This document shows, one piece after another, positions 46,410 through 56,194 of a DNA stretch of 64,000 nucleotides; position 1 is the first letter of the stretch, and the number at the start of each line of letters is the position of its first letter. The stretch is from Mimachlamys varia (taxonomy: Eukaryota; Mollusca; Bivalvia; Pectinida; Pectinidae): the NCBI GenBank assembly GCA_947623455.1, contig OX392533.1:31184229-31248228 (forward strand). Direction: 5' to 3'. Under the pieces are notes generated by a model that made no database searches, was not told the origin of the DNA, and saw only the letters and a list, made by a program, of their open reading frames with translations. Made by a program: the position numbers and the translations under genes.

Positions 46410-48080
46410 GTAACTGGTAGTGCAGACAGCATGTACATTCAAGAACTTCATTGGTTCAGAGAAGTCATTAAAGGAATCGGTTTATGAGCTAAATAATTTT
46501 GCTAAAATATCAGGGTTAAATATCAATACCAGTAAAACACAGGTCATATGGATAGGGAGCAAAAAATATTGTAAGGAATCTTTCCTTCCAGAATTAAATC
46601 TACTATGGGGTAGGGATAAGTTTACATTTTTGGGAATAGATTTTTCAGTCAACTTAAGTGAGATTCCCAGAATGAACTTTGATAAGAAGCTTGTTAAATT
46701 AAAAGCACTTATTAATATGTGGAAAAGGGGTAACTTAACTCCAATAGGTAGAATTAATATAATAAAATCTTTGTTAATTTCCCAATTTAATTATCTATTT
46801 ATCACTTTACCAAACCCATCAGAAAGATTTATTTCGAAATTAAGTTCGGTCCTTTTTGACTTCCTTTGGAATGCATGGTAAGCTTCATAGGATTAAGAAA
46901 GATGTAGTTATTCAAAATTACATAGATGGTGGATTGAAAATGATTGATGTTGGAGCCTTTATAGATTCCCTCAAACTTAGGGTAGGTAAGAAGAATTCTC
47001 TTTTCATCTGGTAAATCGAAAATGCTTTTGAATTTGACTGTAGATGTAAAAAAATTATGTAACTGTGGAAAAGAATATATTCGCTTATGCATATCAAACT
47101 GTAACAACAATTTCTGGAAAGATGTTTTTAAAGGTTGGGATAGACTAAATAACTCTAGTCCTATGAGGTAAAGTGCTTATACAAGAGTGAATCTATTTTA
47201 AAAACTCCTCTGTGGTACAATAAAGATATACAAGTAGGAAATAATTTTGTCTTCTATCCATCTTGGTTCAATTCAGGGGTATATATATACATTGAATGAC
47301 CTTGTTAAGAATTCTGATAATTTGACATTTTATTCATTTAACAAGTTTATTCATATTTTTCAAACCAATACAAACTTTCTTCAGTACCTAGGACTGGTCA
47401 CAGCGGCCAAGTGCCTTCTAAGGAAGTATGACTTTCAGTTAGATAGGCTATCCCAGCCTTCCATACCACTACTCCTGGAAATATTTTTTAAAAGCAATAG
47501 AGGCTCTAAGGACTTCTATAACTGTATAATTACTCCAGCTTCAACGCCTACAGGTGTCAAGAAATGGGGAGAGGAATTCAATTTTGATAAGAATAAATGG
47601 GCAAAAATATTTAAAATTCCATTTACTGTCACTAAAAATTCAAAGTTCCAGTGGTTTCAAGTAAGGATTATACGCCATATCTTAGTAACAAACACATTTC
47701 TTTTCAAAATAAATCTGAATCCTAGTCCAGCATGTACTCTTTGTAATAGGGAAAGAGAAACAATTGTCCATTGTTTATGGGAATGTATGGAGGTACAGAC
47801 ACTGTTGGACAGCTTTGAAAATCTTCTTGATATTCTGTTAATCCCCTTTTTGATAAATAAAAAAGCTTTTCTTTTTGGAATGATATTTCCTGGGGCTAGC
47901 CCGGTTGATAATGAAATTCTAATTATCATTAAGCATTATATTTATAAGACTAGATGTCTCCACCAATCTCTGAGTCTCAATGCCCTTAGTAATATTATTG
48001 AAGATAATTTCTTTGTCCAAAAATATGTCATTACTAATCAGAATATTGATATAAGAAGAAAGTTTGATAGCAATTAGAAA
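46410..48080 (+). pseudogene. 5'-truncated LINE ORF2 (L1/Tx1-like), frameshifted
   Basis: Remnant of a non-LTR retrotransposon polyprotein downstream of its reverse-transcriptase catalytic core. The first piece (46420-46881) has GSEKSLKESVYELNNF, INTSKTQVIWIG, FTFLGIDFSVNL and LTPIGRINIIKSLL, typical of the thumb/connection region. A frame change at about 46870 continues as HRIKKDVVIQNY then DGGLKMIDVGAFI, and stops follow. Another frame resumes with ILKTPLWYNKDIQ and joins the 276-codon piece at 47247-48077, which ends in a zinc-binding pattern CTLCNRERETIVHCLWEC. The YADD active site and everything before it are missing, consistent with 5' truncation on insertion. Clade assignment is from memory of the motif style. 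The 3' UTR probably runs to about 48150-48290. Confidence 0.88.
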
Positions 48081-48291
48081 AAGTGGATGCCTATTTTAGA
48101 TATATAGTTAGAAATAAAATTAGCCTTTAGATGTAATGTATCTGCACCCCATGCCCTGGCATCACCACATCTTCTATTTTATATATGATTCATTTTTCTT
48201 CCTCTAAATTACTACTTTATGTAAACTAATGTCAGAACCTCCCAGTCTCTCTTGAAGAGAAAAGGTTCTTTTGAACAATATTAAAACTCAC
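48081..48291. other. probable LINE 3' flank
   Basis: AT-rich; no clear poly-A tail or target duplication found. Confidence 0.4.
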
Positions 48292-48316
48292 CGACACACA
48301 TCGGCCTGGCAGCCAT
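48292..48316 (-). CDS. candidate first coding exon (eight codons)
   Basis: On the minus strand ACGCAATGGCTGCC gives a good initiation context. Eight codons (MAARPMCV) plus one base lead to TGTCG|GTGAGT, a near-ideal donor (GT at 48291-48290). The segment is CpG-bearing and GC-rich within AT-rich DNA, as expected at a gene start. No downstream exon has been tied to it; the minus-strand exon cluster at 20.8-22.3 kb is one distant possibility. The plus strand also has a donor-like GTAAGT at 48320, so direction is not certain. Confidence 0.35.
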
Positions 48317-49334
48317 TGCGTAAGTACAAATGCAAATATTTTCGGTAGAGTCGTGAAAGTTTTTTCATGTTTGATTTAGTTTTTTGCCGGAAATGTTAAC
48401 CAAATACTTCAAGATTCCAATTCAGCATGTTTATAAGTGAATACCGATGTTTTTCAGCTTAAAGGTCACAATCAACAGCTGCTTGCTCCACGGCAGTGCC
48501 CACTTGATTTTTAAAAAAAAAGAAATTTCGACGTATTTGTTTTTCGACAACATAAACACTGATAAAATGTCCAATGGTAAATATAATGCATTTTTTAAAG
48601 TTTGGCTGTGATATAATAACAGTTAAAGGTTTAAACTGCTTGTATTTTTTATCCAATAATTCAGTGTGATTTACGTGTTTCAAAATGTCAAAAATCAAAA
48701 CCTAATAAGAAAATGAAAGAAAGAAAAGAATACTCTGCATTATGAAGAAGAGAGAAATGAGATAAATTCTAAATTATTCAATGATGTTTTGGGGTTTGAA
48801 ATAATGGATGGGCATCGCTCCGTTTGAGGTGAATGTGTGAAATAATGTTTTGTATTTACTTTTATTTAAATTTTCTAGTTATTAAAATTGTTCTTGTATC
48901 CAAAATGACGAGCTAAACTATTCCCTATATTTCAGCTGATCCTATTTGTTTTTTTTTCACCTGTCAAAACTTCTACATTTGTCAATATTGCTCTATCAAA
49001 GTATAAAATATTATTATCATTTTTTTTTCATTTTGTTCCAATATTTTGAAGGAAACATTGCTTACTTATTCCAAATAACCAATTTTTAAAAGGTTTACTT
49101 GATTTAAGCATATGATAAGCAAGATAAGAGAGATGTTTTTTATAATTAACTTTTTTTTTTCATAATTTTCATGGAATGAAATCTAGTTTATGGTAAATAA
49201 TACATGAATCATTCATTAAAACTTTAAAATATTTAGAACTTAAAAACGTAAATAGACATGGTCTAGAAGTAAAAAATGATATTGTGTTCAAGATATTTAA
49301 ATACAGTAGTTTTTCTTTAATTTCTTTCACTTAG
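48317..49334. other. AT-rich non-coding
   Basis: Nothing recognisable. It ends in a polypyrimidine tract leading to the acceptor at 49334. Confidence 0.4.
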
Positions 49335-49425
49335 ATGGTGCAAAGGTATACGTGGATGTTGATGATGCCAGTCATTCCGTCACAATAAACAAACAGAAAA
49401 ATATGGACGACAAAACCACCAGATG
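49335..49425 (+). CDS. candidate internal exon, unknown product
   Basis: 91 nt between a good acceptor (TTTCTTTCACTTAG) and a donor (AGATG|GTAATT). The only useful frame starts with two bases of a split codon and is open for 29 codons: GAKVYVDVDDASHSV then TINKQKNMDDKTTR. It is polar and well mixed, as in a globular domain. It begins in the same phase, with the same split-codon ATGG, as the exon at 63257, and both read (D/N)G...VD near the start. Direct joining to 63257 would create a stop, so at least one exon is missing between them or they are alternatives. No family recognised. Confidence 0.5.
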
Positions 49426-49942
49426 GTAATTTTCATTTAAATTTGGTCACCAGCTCAATTACAAAGGGAATGAAGTTGTACGACTCCTAAATTTTAGGTC
49501 TGTAAGTTATCAATGCTTGCAAAGATTTTGGCCTTGGTATATTTTCTTTGTCTATATCATGATAAAATTATCTACAATTTTATAGTTCACTTTAAGACTA
49601 GAAGAATGAGATTGAAATATACCAGGTAAGCAATTCATGCTCTTGTACTTATTCTTTATAAATATTATGTTCATTTGCAATTGCCTGTTTATATATTATT
49701 ATTTGGAATGTTTACCCTTGTTTTTTTATATTTACATCTGGTGTATAATTAAATTAACTCAAACTTTACATGAATTAAAAAAAAATGTTCTGTTTCTTTG
49801 TACCTATATACATGTATCTAACAGGATTGCAAGAATAAGTTCAAAGTAATGTATCAAGTCAAATTGAACATTATCATGATTATTGGGCGCCCTGCATTAA
49901 AGATATAATAATCAAGCTAGGTTGTCTGTCTGTCCATGTTTT
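49426..49942. other. non-coding
   Basis: A strong donor-like CCAG|GTAAGC at 49623 follows a 40-nt stretch with an acceptor-like TTTTATAG, but no frame suits the neighbouring exon. Confidence 0.4.
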
Positions 49943-50232
49943 GGTCATCTGACCCGAAGGGTTAAGGCATTATAGGTTGGTCAAAATCTATGGCAAGCCA
50001 AAGTGGAAAAAAGTCCCCATTTATGGATATCAATAATTCATTTATGGATATCCATAATTCATTTATGGAATTCCATAATTCATTTATGGAATTCCATAAT
50101 TCATTTATGGATTTCCACAATTCATTTATGGATATCCACAATTCATTTTCTTAAATCAATAAATCACCTATTTTTGGATATCCAAAAATGATTTATTGAT
50201 TTCCATAAATGAATTATTGATATTAGCTGGCA
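49943..50232. mobile_element. Helentron-like end plus GGATATCC-type palindromic element
   Basis: GGTCATCTGACCCGAAGGGT at 49944 is the terminus seen at 32441-32460, inverted. From 49991, ATGGCAAGCCAAAGTGG and AAAAAAGTCCCCATTTATGG open a chain of TTATGGATATCC and TTATGGAATTCC palindromes. The same opening occurs inverted at 63007-63048. Confidence 0.7.
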
Positions 50233-50295
50233 ATCAAAGGTAGACAACTCTTACTAGTTTCGCATCGGAACTCCTCGGAATATAATGTAAACAAA

Positions 50296-50439
50296 ATGGC
50301 TGTCCTCTCACTGCGGCGACTAAGTGCTGTTGAATATTGACAGTTTGAAGACGTACTTGCTGAAAAATTTTGTATCAATAGGGAGAACAGATGCATGCAT
50401 CTTACCTACCGACAGCTGCGTCTTTGGATGAACTTGTAA
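50296..50439 (+). pseudogene. short gene-like ORF interrupted by one TGA
   Basis: From ATG (AAACAAAATGG) the frame gives 14 residues (MAVLSLRRLSAVEY), a TGA at 50338-50340, then 32 more codons in the same frame to TAA at 50437: QFEDVLAEKFCINRE then NRCMHLTYRQLRLWMNL. The part around LTYRQLRLW is faintly like the TAYRQF.RWVHG region of P2X7-type cytoplasmic domains, which occur in many invertebrate proteins, but it is short. Read-through, sequencing error or a decayed first exon are all possible. Confidence 0.35.
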
Positions 50440-52463
50440 ATTTCTGTCACTCTTTATAATAGGCTAGTTAATATAATAAATTTGTCATTCCGGGGCGTTC
50501 CATGGCTAAGTAGGCCTAGGCCAAATACGTGATAAGCTGACGACGAAACGTGTGGAATACCTCAAAGTATATACTTCTAAGAGTCGACTAGGCCTATCGA
50601 AACATATAACGTTAGGCCTAACTTTATTGAATGACTATAATGTATGAACCGTTACATTGATAATACTGGCTCTTTAAACACAAGGAAGACCTTGGGGGAT
50701 TTTATGAGATTAATAAAATCTTATCAGATCTATATTAAGTAATACTTTTTTGAAACTTTAATGAGATATTTCAGGGGTAAATATCCCCAAATCTCGCCAC
50801 AAAGTGATCCCTGTGTTATCCAACTGTTGATAATAACCCCTCTGCAATATATGTATTTGTGTGCCTACCTACCACTAAATTGGATATAGACCAGTGTGAT
50901 TATGAATATAAAATATTACAGACCACTAAGCTCACGTGAGCTTTAATTTTGGATTTTAAAACCTATTAAAGGTCAATTTCATGAACAAAGCACAGGGGCT
51001 TGGGATGTCGAGTAATAAAAAAGTGTTGCTATACATAAATAGTATTTACTGGTGTTTATCTAATTAATATTAATAGAAAATATTAGGCTGGTCGCTAAAT
51101 AAGGCCCTTTCACTACGAATAATAATTTGTGAACTGCTTTGAGACGGCCTTTAAGGTTGTGATAAAGCGGTATATAAGAACCTTGAATTCTTATTATTGA
51201 AAGACATTTTTTCGAACTCTGGAATCTGCACTTTTGTGGTAGAAAAAAAAATTTCAGCATGACATTATTTGAACTCCAAGTTTTAATGGAAAATTAGTGT
51301 TAGAGGGGCATATTTAAGTATTTCCAATGAACTAGGTATATCTCAAAAGGACTACAAAAAATTGATATGTTTAGGTATATAAATATTATGCCTAAGTAAA
51401 GTACCTTATGTACCCCGGTATATATGAATGTATAAGTTCTTGAGATCATAGATAGCTTTTGGTATGAATTACAGAAGGTATACAATACATGTATCCAGAA
51501 GTAGCTCTTGTTTGCCTGGGTCAGGTTAGATGTTTTGAAATTGAGGATGTAGGAATGTGTAAAAATATTAATTTGATTATTTTAACTTAGAAAAATACAT
51601 CTTTGTATTAGCTCACATTTAGTTCTGTTGAGTTTGAATTATAGCTATGTCATTCAGAGGTGCTTATCACTCAATGCAACTCTTTGGCTCCAACTGGAGT
51701 GATAAAATATTCCCCAAAACTGCTAAAAAATCTTATGTATATGATTTGTGAGTATGGAAAAACATTAAAACAATGTGTATTACACTTTTTGCTTTTAAAT
51801 CAGTAAATGTAATTTCATTTTGCTTGTCTTATTCACATGTCATTTTTATTTCTTTTCTTTTGAAAAATCATTCTAAGAAGTTAACTTCATTTCAATGCTT
51901 GCTCCTTTAAGCAAAGTTGATTGTCCTCAATTTTATTATGTGTGCAAATTTGCTTGTTGCAGCTTAATAAACAGGACAGTTGGAGACTTTTAACACTTGG
52001 TCTTCATGTTAAAAAAAATCTGCATGCCATTAAAACCAAGAGATTTAACTGATATCATATTCGAAATGGAATTCATTTGATGGAATTTGATCAAATTTTA
52101 TTTCATGGAGTAATTTACAAGATCTGGAGATTAATTATCAGAAAATTATGCAAATTCAATTAATCTGAATAACCTGTCTTACACCAATGTAGAAATATGT
52201 TTTCAGAGGATCAAATGCGAACATAGAATGAATTTTAAGTGTTTGATTCTGTTTCAATGGTGATCAGTCTGTATATCTAGCCCCAGAAACAACCAACATT
52301 TAAGAGAAAGTTGACTTATGAGAAATTTAGATTAAATATTGGTAAAACTGCATAGGTGGAAATGCTTTACAAAGCACACTGCCCTAGACCAAATGTGAAA
52401 TTATACATTACCAAGGAATTAGATTAACTTAAAATAAGTCTGTGACAACACATAATTATAACG
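50440..52463. other. AT-rich non-coding
   Basis: Nothing recognisable; T-rich with short frames only. Confidence 0.4.
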
Positions 52464-52655
52464 ATGAATTTAATTTCAACTTTGCTTGACCAGTACAAAT
52501 CAATTGTTTACACAACTAATATTAATCACAAATTAGATGAATTCATCAATAACTGTTCCAAGATAGAAGGATTGTTCTCATCTAAGACTTTTGAAGGTTT
52601 TGAATCTTCCAATTACAGATTTAATTATATTACACATGCTTTGACTTTGTTCTGA
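52464..52655 (+). CDS. small ORF of unknown status
   Basis: 63 codons from an ATG, with well-mixed composition (LLDQYKSIVYTTN, HKLDEFINNCSKIEG). No domain recognised. Its last ~70 bp (TTACAGATTTAATTATATTA) are the same as a segment of the ~560-bp repeat at 54.8 and 55.4 kb, so it overlaps the edge of the satellite region. It could be a chance frame. Confidence 0.2.
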   Translation: MNLISTLLDQYKSIVYTTNINHKLDEFINNCSKIEGLFSSKTFEGFESSNYRFNYITHALTLF

Positions 52656-53126
52656 TATCAATAATTTGATTTATTCAAGTCAGAAGACTGCATCTCCAAA
52701 ATTGGATTCATTGATATTACAAATTGGACTTCTGGAAATCAATGATTTGAATTATGGAAATCAATCATTCGAATTATGGATATCCATTAATATTTACAGT
52801 CTACACTGACATTCACTCGATAACCATTGTTCCACAGACTATCATTATCACCGCATAACTGTACTCAAACACGTGCCAAAATTTGATGACGTCGACAACA
52901 ATACATGTTGGCAGAGCTATGAAAATCCTCCAGTTTGAAACACAATTGTGTGACGTCATTAACAATAAACATGGGCGGAGATAACAACGATTTATGGAAA
53001 TTTAATGCTGTTACATTTATTGAACCATTCTCACGTTTATTAGTTTTGAAATGAAATCTGTGTCCAAAGATGGGACTATAATGAAGAAAATAGTTACGAA
53101 CATTTCACAGAAAGATACTGTAAATA
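52656..53126. other. non-coding with CRE-like sites
   Basis: GATGACGTCGACAAC (52889) and GTGTGACGTCATTAAC (52950) contain TGACGTC. Nothing else seen. Confidence 0.45.
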
Positions 53127-53275
53127 TAAGGATAAACTTTCTATTTTGTTTAGGTTATCAGGGATAACTACATTGGAAAATGGGTATATTTATACTTACC
53201 GGCTTTTGAATTCACCCCTTTTTCATTGTAGTTATCCCTTGATAACCTAAACAAAATGGAAAGTTCATCCTTAAA
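53127..53275. repeat. foldback repeat with ~60-bp arms
   Basis: TTTTGTTTAGGTTATCAGGG then ATAACTACATTG on the left, and the inverse CAATG.. TAGTTATCCCTTGATAACC then TAAACAAAATGG on the right, separated by about 35 bp. Each arm also contains an acceptor-like TTTGTTTAG. Confidence 0.88.
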
Positions 53276-54245
53276 TCGATTTATTGATAATACAAATTGG
53301 AATTATGGAAATAAATAATTCCATTTATGGAAATCAATAATTGGAGTTAGGGAAATCAATGATACGAATTATGGATATCCATAAATCGATTTATTGATAT
53401 TACAAATTGGAATTATGGAAATCAATAATTCGAGTTATGGAAATCAATAATTCGAATTATGGATATCCATAAATCGATTTATTGATATTACAAATTGGAA
53501 TTATGGAAATCAATAATTCGAATTATGGATATCCATAAATCGATTTATTGATATTACAAATTGGAATTATGGAAATCAATAATTCGAATTATGGATATCC
53601 ATAAATCGATTCATTGATATTACAAATTGGAGTTATAGAAATCAATAATTCGAATTATGGATATCCATAAATCGATTTATTGATATTACAAATTGGAATA
53701 ATGGAAATCAATTATTCGAATTATGGAAATCAATAATTCGAATTATGGATATCCATAAATCGATTTATTGATATTACAAATTGGAATTATGGAAATCAAT
53801 AATTCGAATTATGGAAATCAATAATTCGAATTATGGATATCCATAAATCGATTTATTGATATTACAAATTGGAATTATGGAAATCAATAATTCGAATTAT
53901 GGATATCCATAAATCGATTTATTGATATTACAAATTGGAGTTATAGAAATCAATAATTCGAATTATGGATATCCATAAATCGATTTATTGATATTACAAA
54001 TTGGAATAATGGAAATCAATTATTCGAATTATGGAAATCAATAATTCGAATTATGGATATCCATAAATCGATTTATTGATATTACAAATTGGAATTATTG
54101 AAATCAACAATTCGAATTATGGATATCCATTAATCGATTTATTGATATTACAAATTGGAATTATGGAAATCAACAATTCGAATTATGGAAATCAATAATT
54201 CGAATTATGGATATCCATTAATCGATTTATTGATATTACAAAAGA
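53276..54245. repeat. satellite, 66-bp unit (with 88-bp variants), about 13 copies
   Basis: The unit holds ATAAATCGATTTATTGATAT, TACAAATTGGAATTATGG, AAATCAATAATTCG and AATTATGGATATCC. Exact 66-bp steps are visible, e.g. 53462 to 53528. Some units gain an extra 22-23 bp (AATTATGGAAATCAATAATTCG). The unit is itself three ~22-bp modules. Confidence 0.95.
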
Positions 54246-55990
54246 CAATTTGTAATTTCAATCAATCGAGTTGATCGTTTTATATCCCCAGAGTTCAAAA
54301 AGAATTTTTGTATGAGTCCCATCGTTTCCAGTAAAGTGAAATAAACGTATGGTGTTTACATCGTCCACGTTAAAAAATAGCACAACACAGTGTTAACATG
54401 TGTGTACCACGTGACAAGATGGCTGCGTCAGGAGTTTTGTTTTGAGCTATAGGGTTTTTTAATCTTCGAATTACATATTTCAGAAGACTGCATATCCAAA
54501 ATTGGAATTATGGATATCCATTAATCGATTTATTGATATTACAAATTGGAATTATGGATATCCATAATTCGAATTATTAATATTACAAAAGACAATGTAT
54601 AATTTCCATCAATCGAGTTGGTCGTTTTATCCCCAGAGTTCAATAAGAATTTTTGTATGAAATAAACGGGTGTTTACATCGGTGTTTACATCGTCCACGT
54701 TAAAAAAATAGCACAACACAGTGTTACCATGTGTGTACCACGTGACAAGATGGCGGCGTCAGGAGTTTTGTTTTGAGCTCGCGGGGTTTTGAATCTTCGA
54801 ATTACAGATTTAATTATATTACACATGCTTCAACTTTGTTCTAATATCAATAAATCGATTCATTGACGACAGAAGACTGCATCTCAAAATTGGAATTATG
54901 GAATTCCATAAATCGATTTATTGATATTACAAATTGGAATTATGGAAATCAATAATTCGAATTATGGATATCCATAAATCGATTTATTGATATTACAAAT
55001 TGGAATTATGGAAATCAACAGTTCGAATTATGGAAATCAATAATTCGAATTATGGATATCCATTAATCGATTTATTGATATTACAAATTGGAATTATGGA
55101 AATCAATAATTCGAATTATGGAAATCAATAATTCGAATTATTAATATTACCAAAGACAATATATAATTTCCATCAATCGAGTTGGTCGTTTCATCCCCAG
55201 AGTTCAATAAGAATTTTTGTATGAAATAAACGGGTGTATACATCGGTGTTTACATCGTCCACGTTAAAAAAATAGCACAACACAGTGTTACCATGTGTGT
55301 ACCACGTGACAAGATGGCGGCGTCAGGAGTTTTGTTTTGAGCTCGCGGGGTTTTGAATCTTCGAATTACAGATTTAATTATATTACACATGCTTCAACTT
55401 TGTTCTAATATCAATAAATCGATTCATTGACGACAGAAGACTGCATCTCAAAATTGGAATTATGGAATTCCATAAATCGATTTATTGATATTACAAATTG
55501 GAATTATGGAAATCAATAATTCGAATTATGGATATCCATAAATCGATTTATTGATATTACAAATTGGAATTATGGAAATCAACAATTCGAATTATGGAAA
55601 TCAATAATTCGAATTATGGATATCCATTAATCGATTTACTGATATTACAAATTGGAATTATGGAAATCAATAATTCGATTTATGGAAATCAATAATTCGA
55701 ATAATGGATATCCATAAATCCATTTATTGATATTACAAATTGGAATTATGGAAATCAATAATTCTAATTATGGATATCCATTAATCGATTTACTGATATT
55801 ACAAATTGGAATTATAGAAATCAATAATTCGAATTATGGAAATCAATAATTCGTTTGATGGAAATCAATAATTCGAATTATGGATATCCATTAATCGATT
55901 TATTGATATTACAAAATGGAATTGTGGAATTCCATAAATCGAGTTATTGATATTACAAATTGGAATGATGGACATCAATTTTTAATGAAC
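54246..55990. repeat. higher-order repeat, ~340/560-bp units, three copies plus 66-bp satellite
   Basis: A unique-looking module (CATCAATCGAGTTGGTCGTT, CATCGTCCACGTTAAAAA, GTGTACCACGTGACAAGATG, GCGGCGTCAGGAGTTTTG) occurs at about 54250, 54590 and 55150, each joined to blocks of the 66-bp satellite. The last two are almost identical over ~560 bp; the first is more diverged and shorter. Confidence 0.93.
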
Positions 55991-56194
55991 GACTTATTGA
56001 TTTAGACATTGATTCTAGTATGCTCAATGATAAGTGACGCTCAGTTCGGCTTTTAGAGAAATATGTCAAAAGTTGATGCTATATTTGCTCTGCAGACTTT
56101 AAAGGCCCAATATACGTAACTTTCGGAAAAGCTTTAAGTGAAAATCAAGCTTAATTACTTATTATATTTATAGATTTATTTAAAAGTTGAAGGT
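55991..56194. repeat. dispersed repeat fragment
   Basis: AAAGGCCCAATATACGTAAC then TTTCGGAAAAGC (56099-56130) is the inverse of 29436-29470. Confidence 0.7.
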
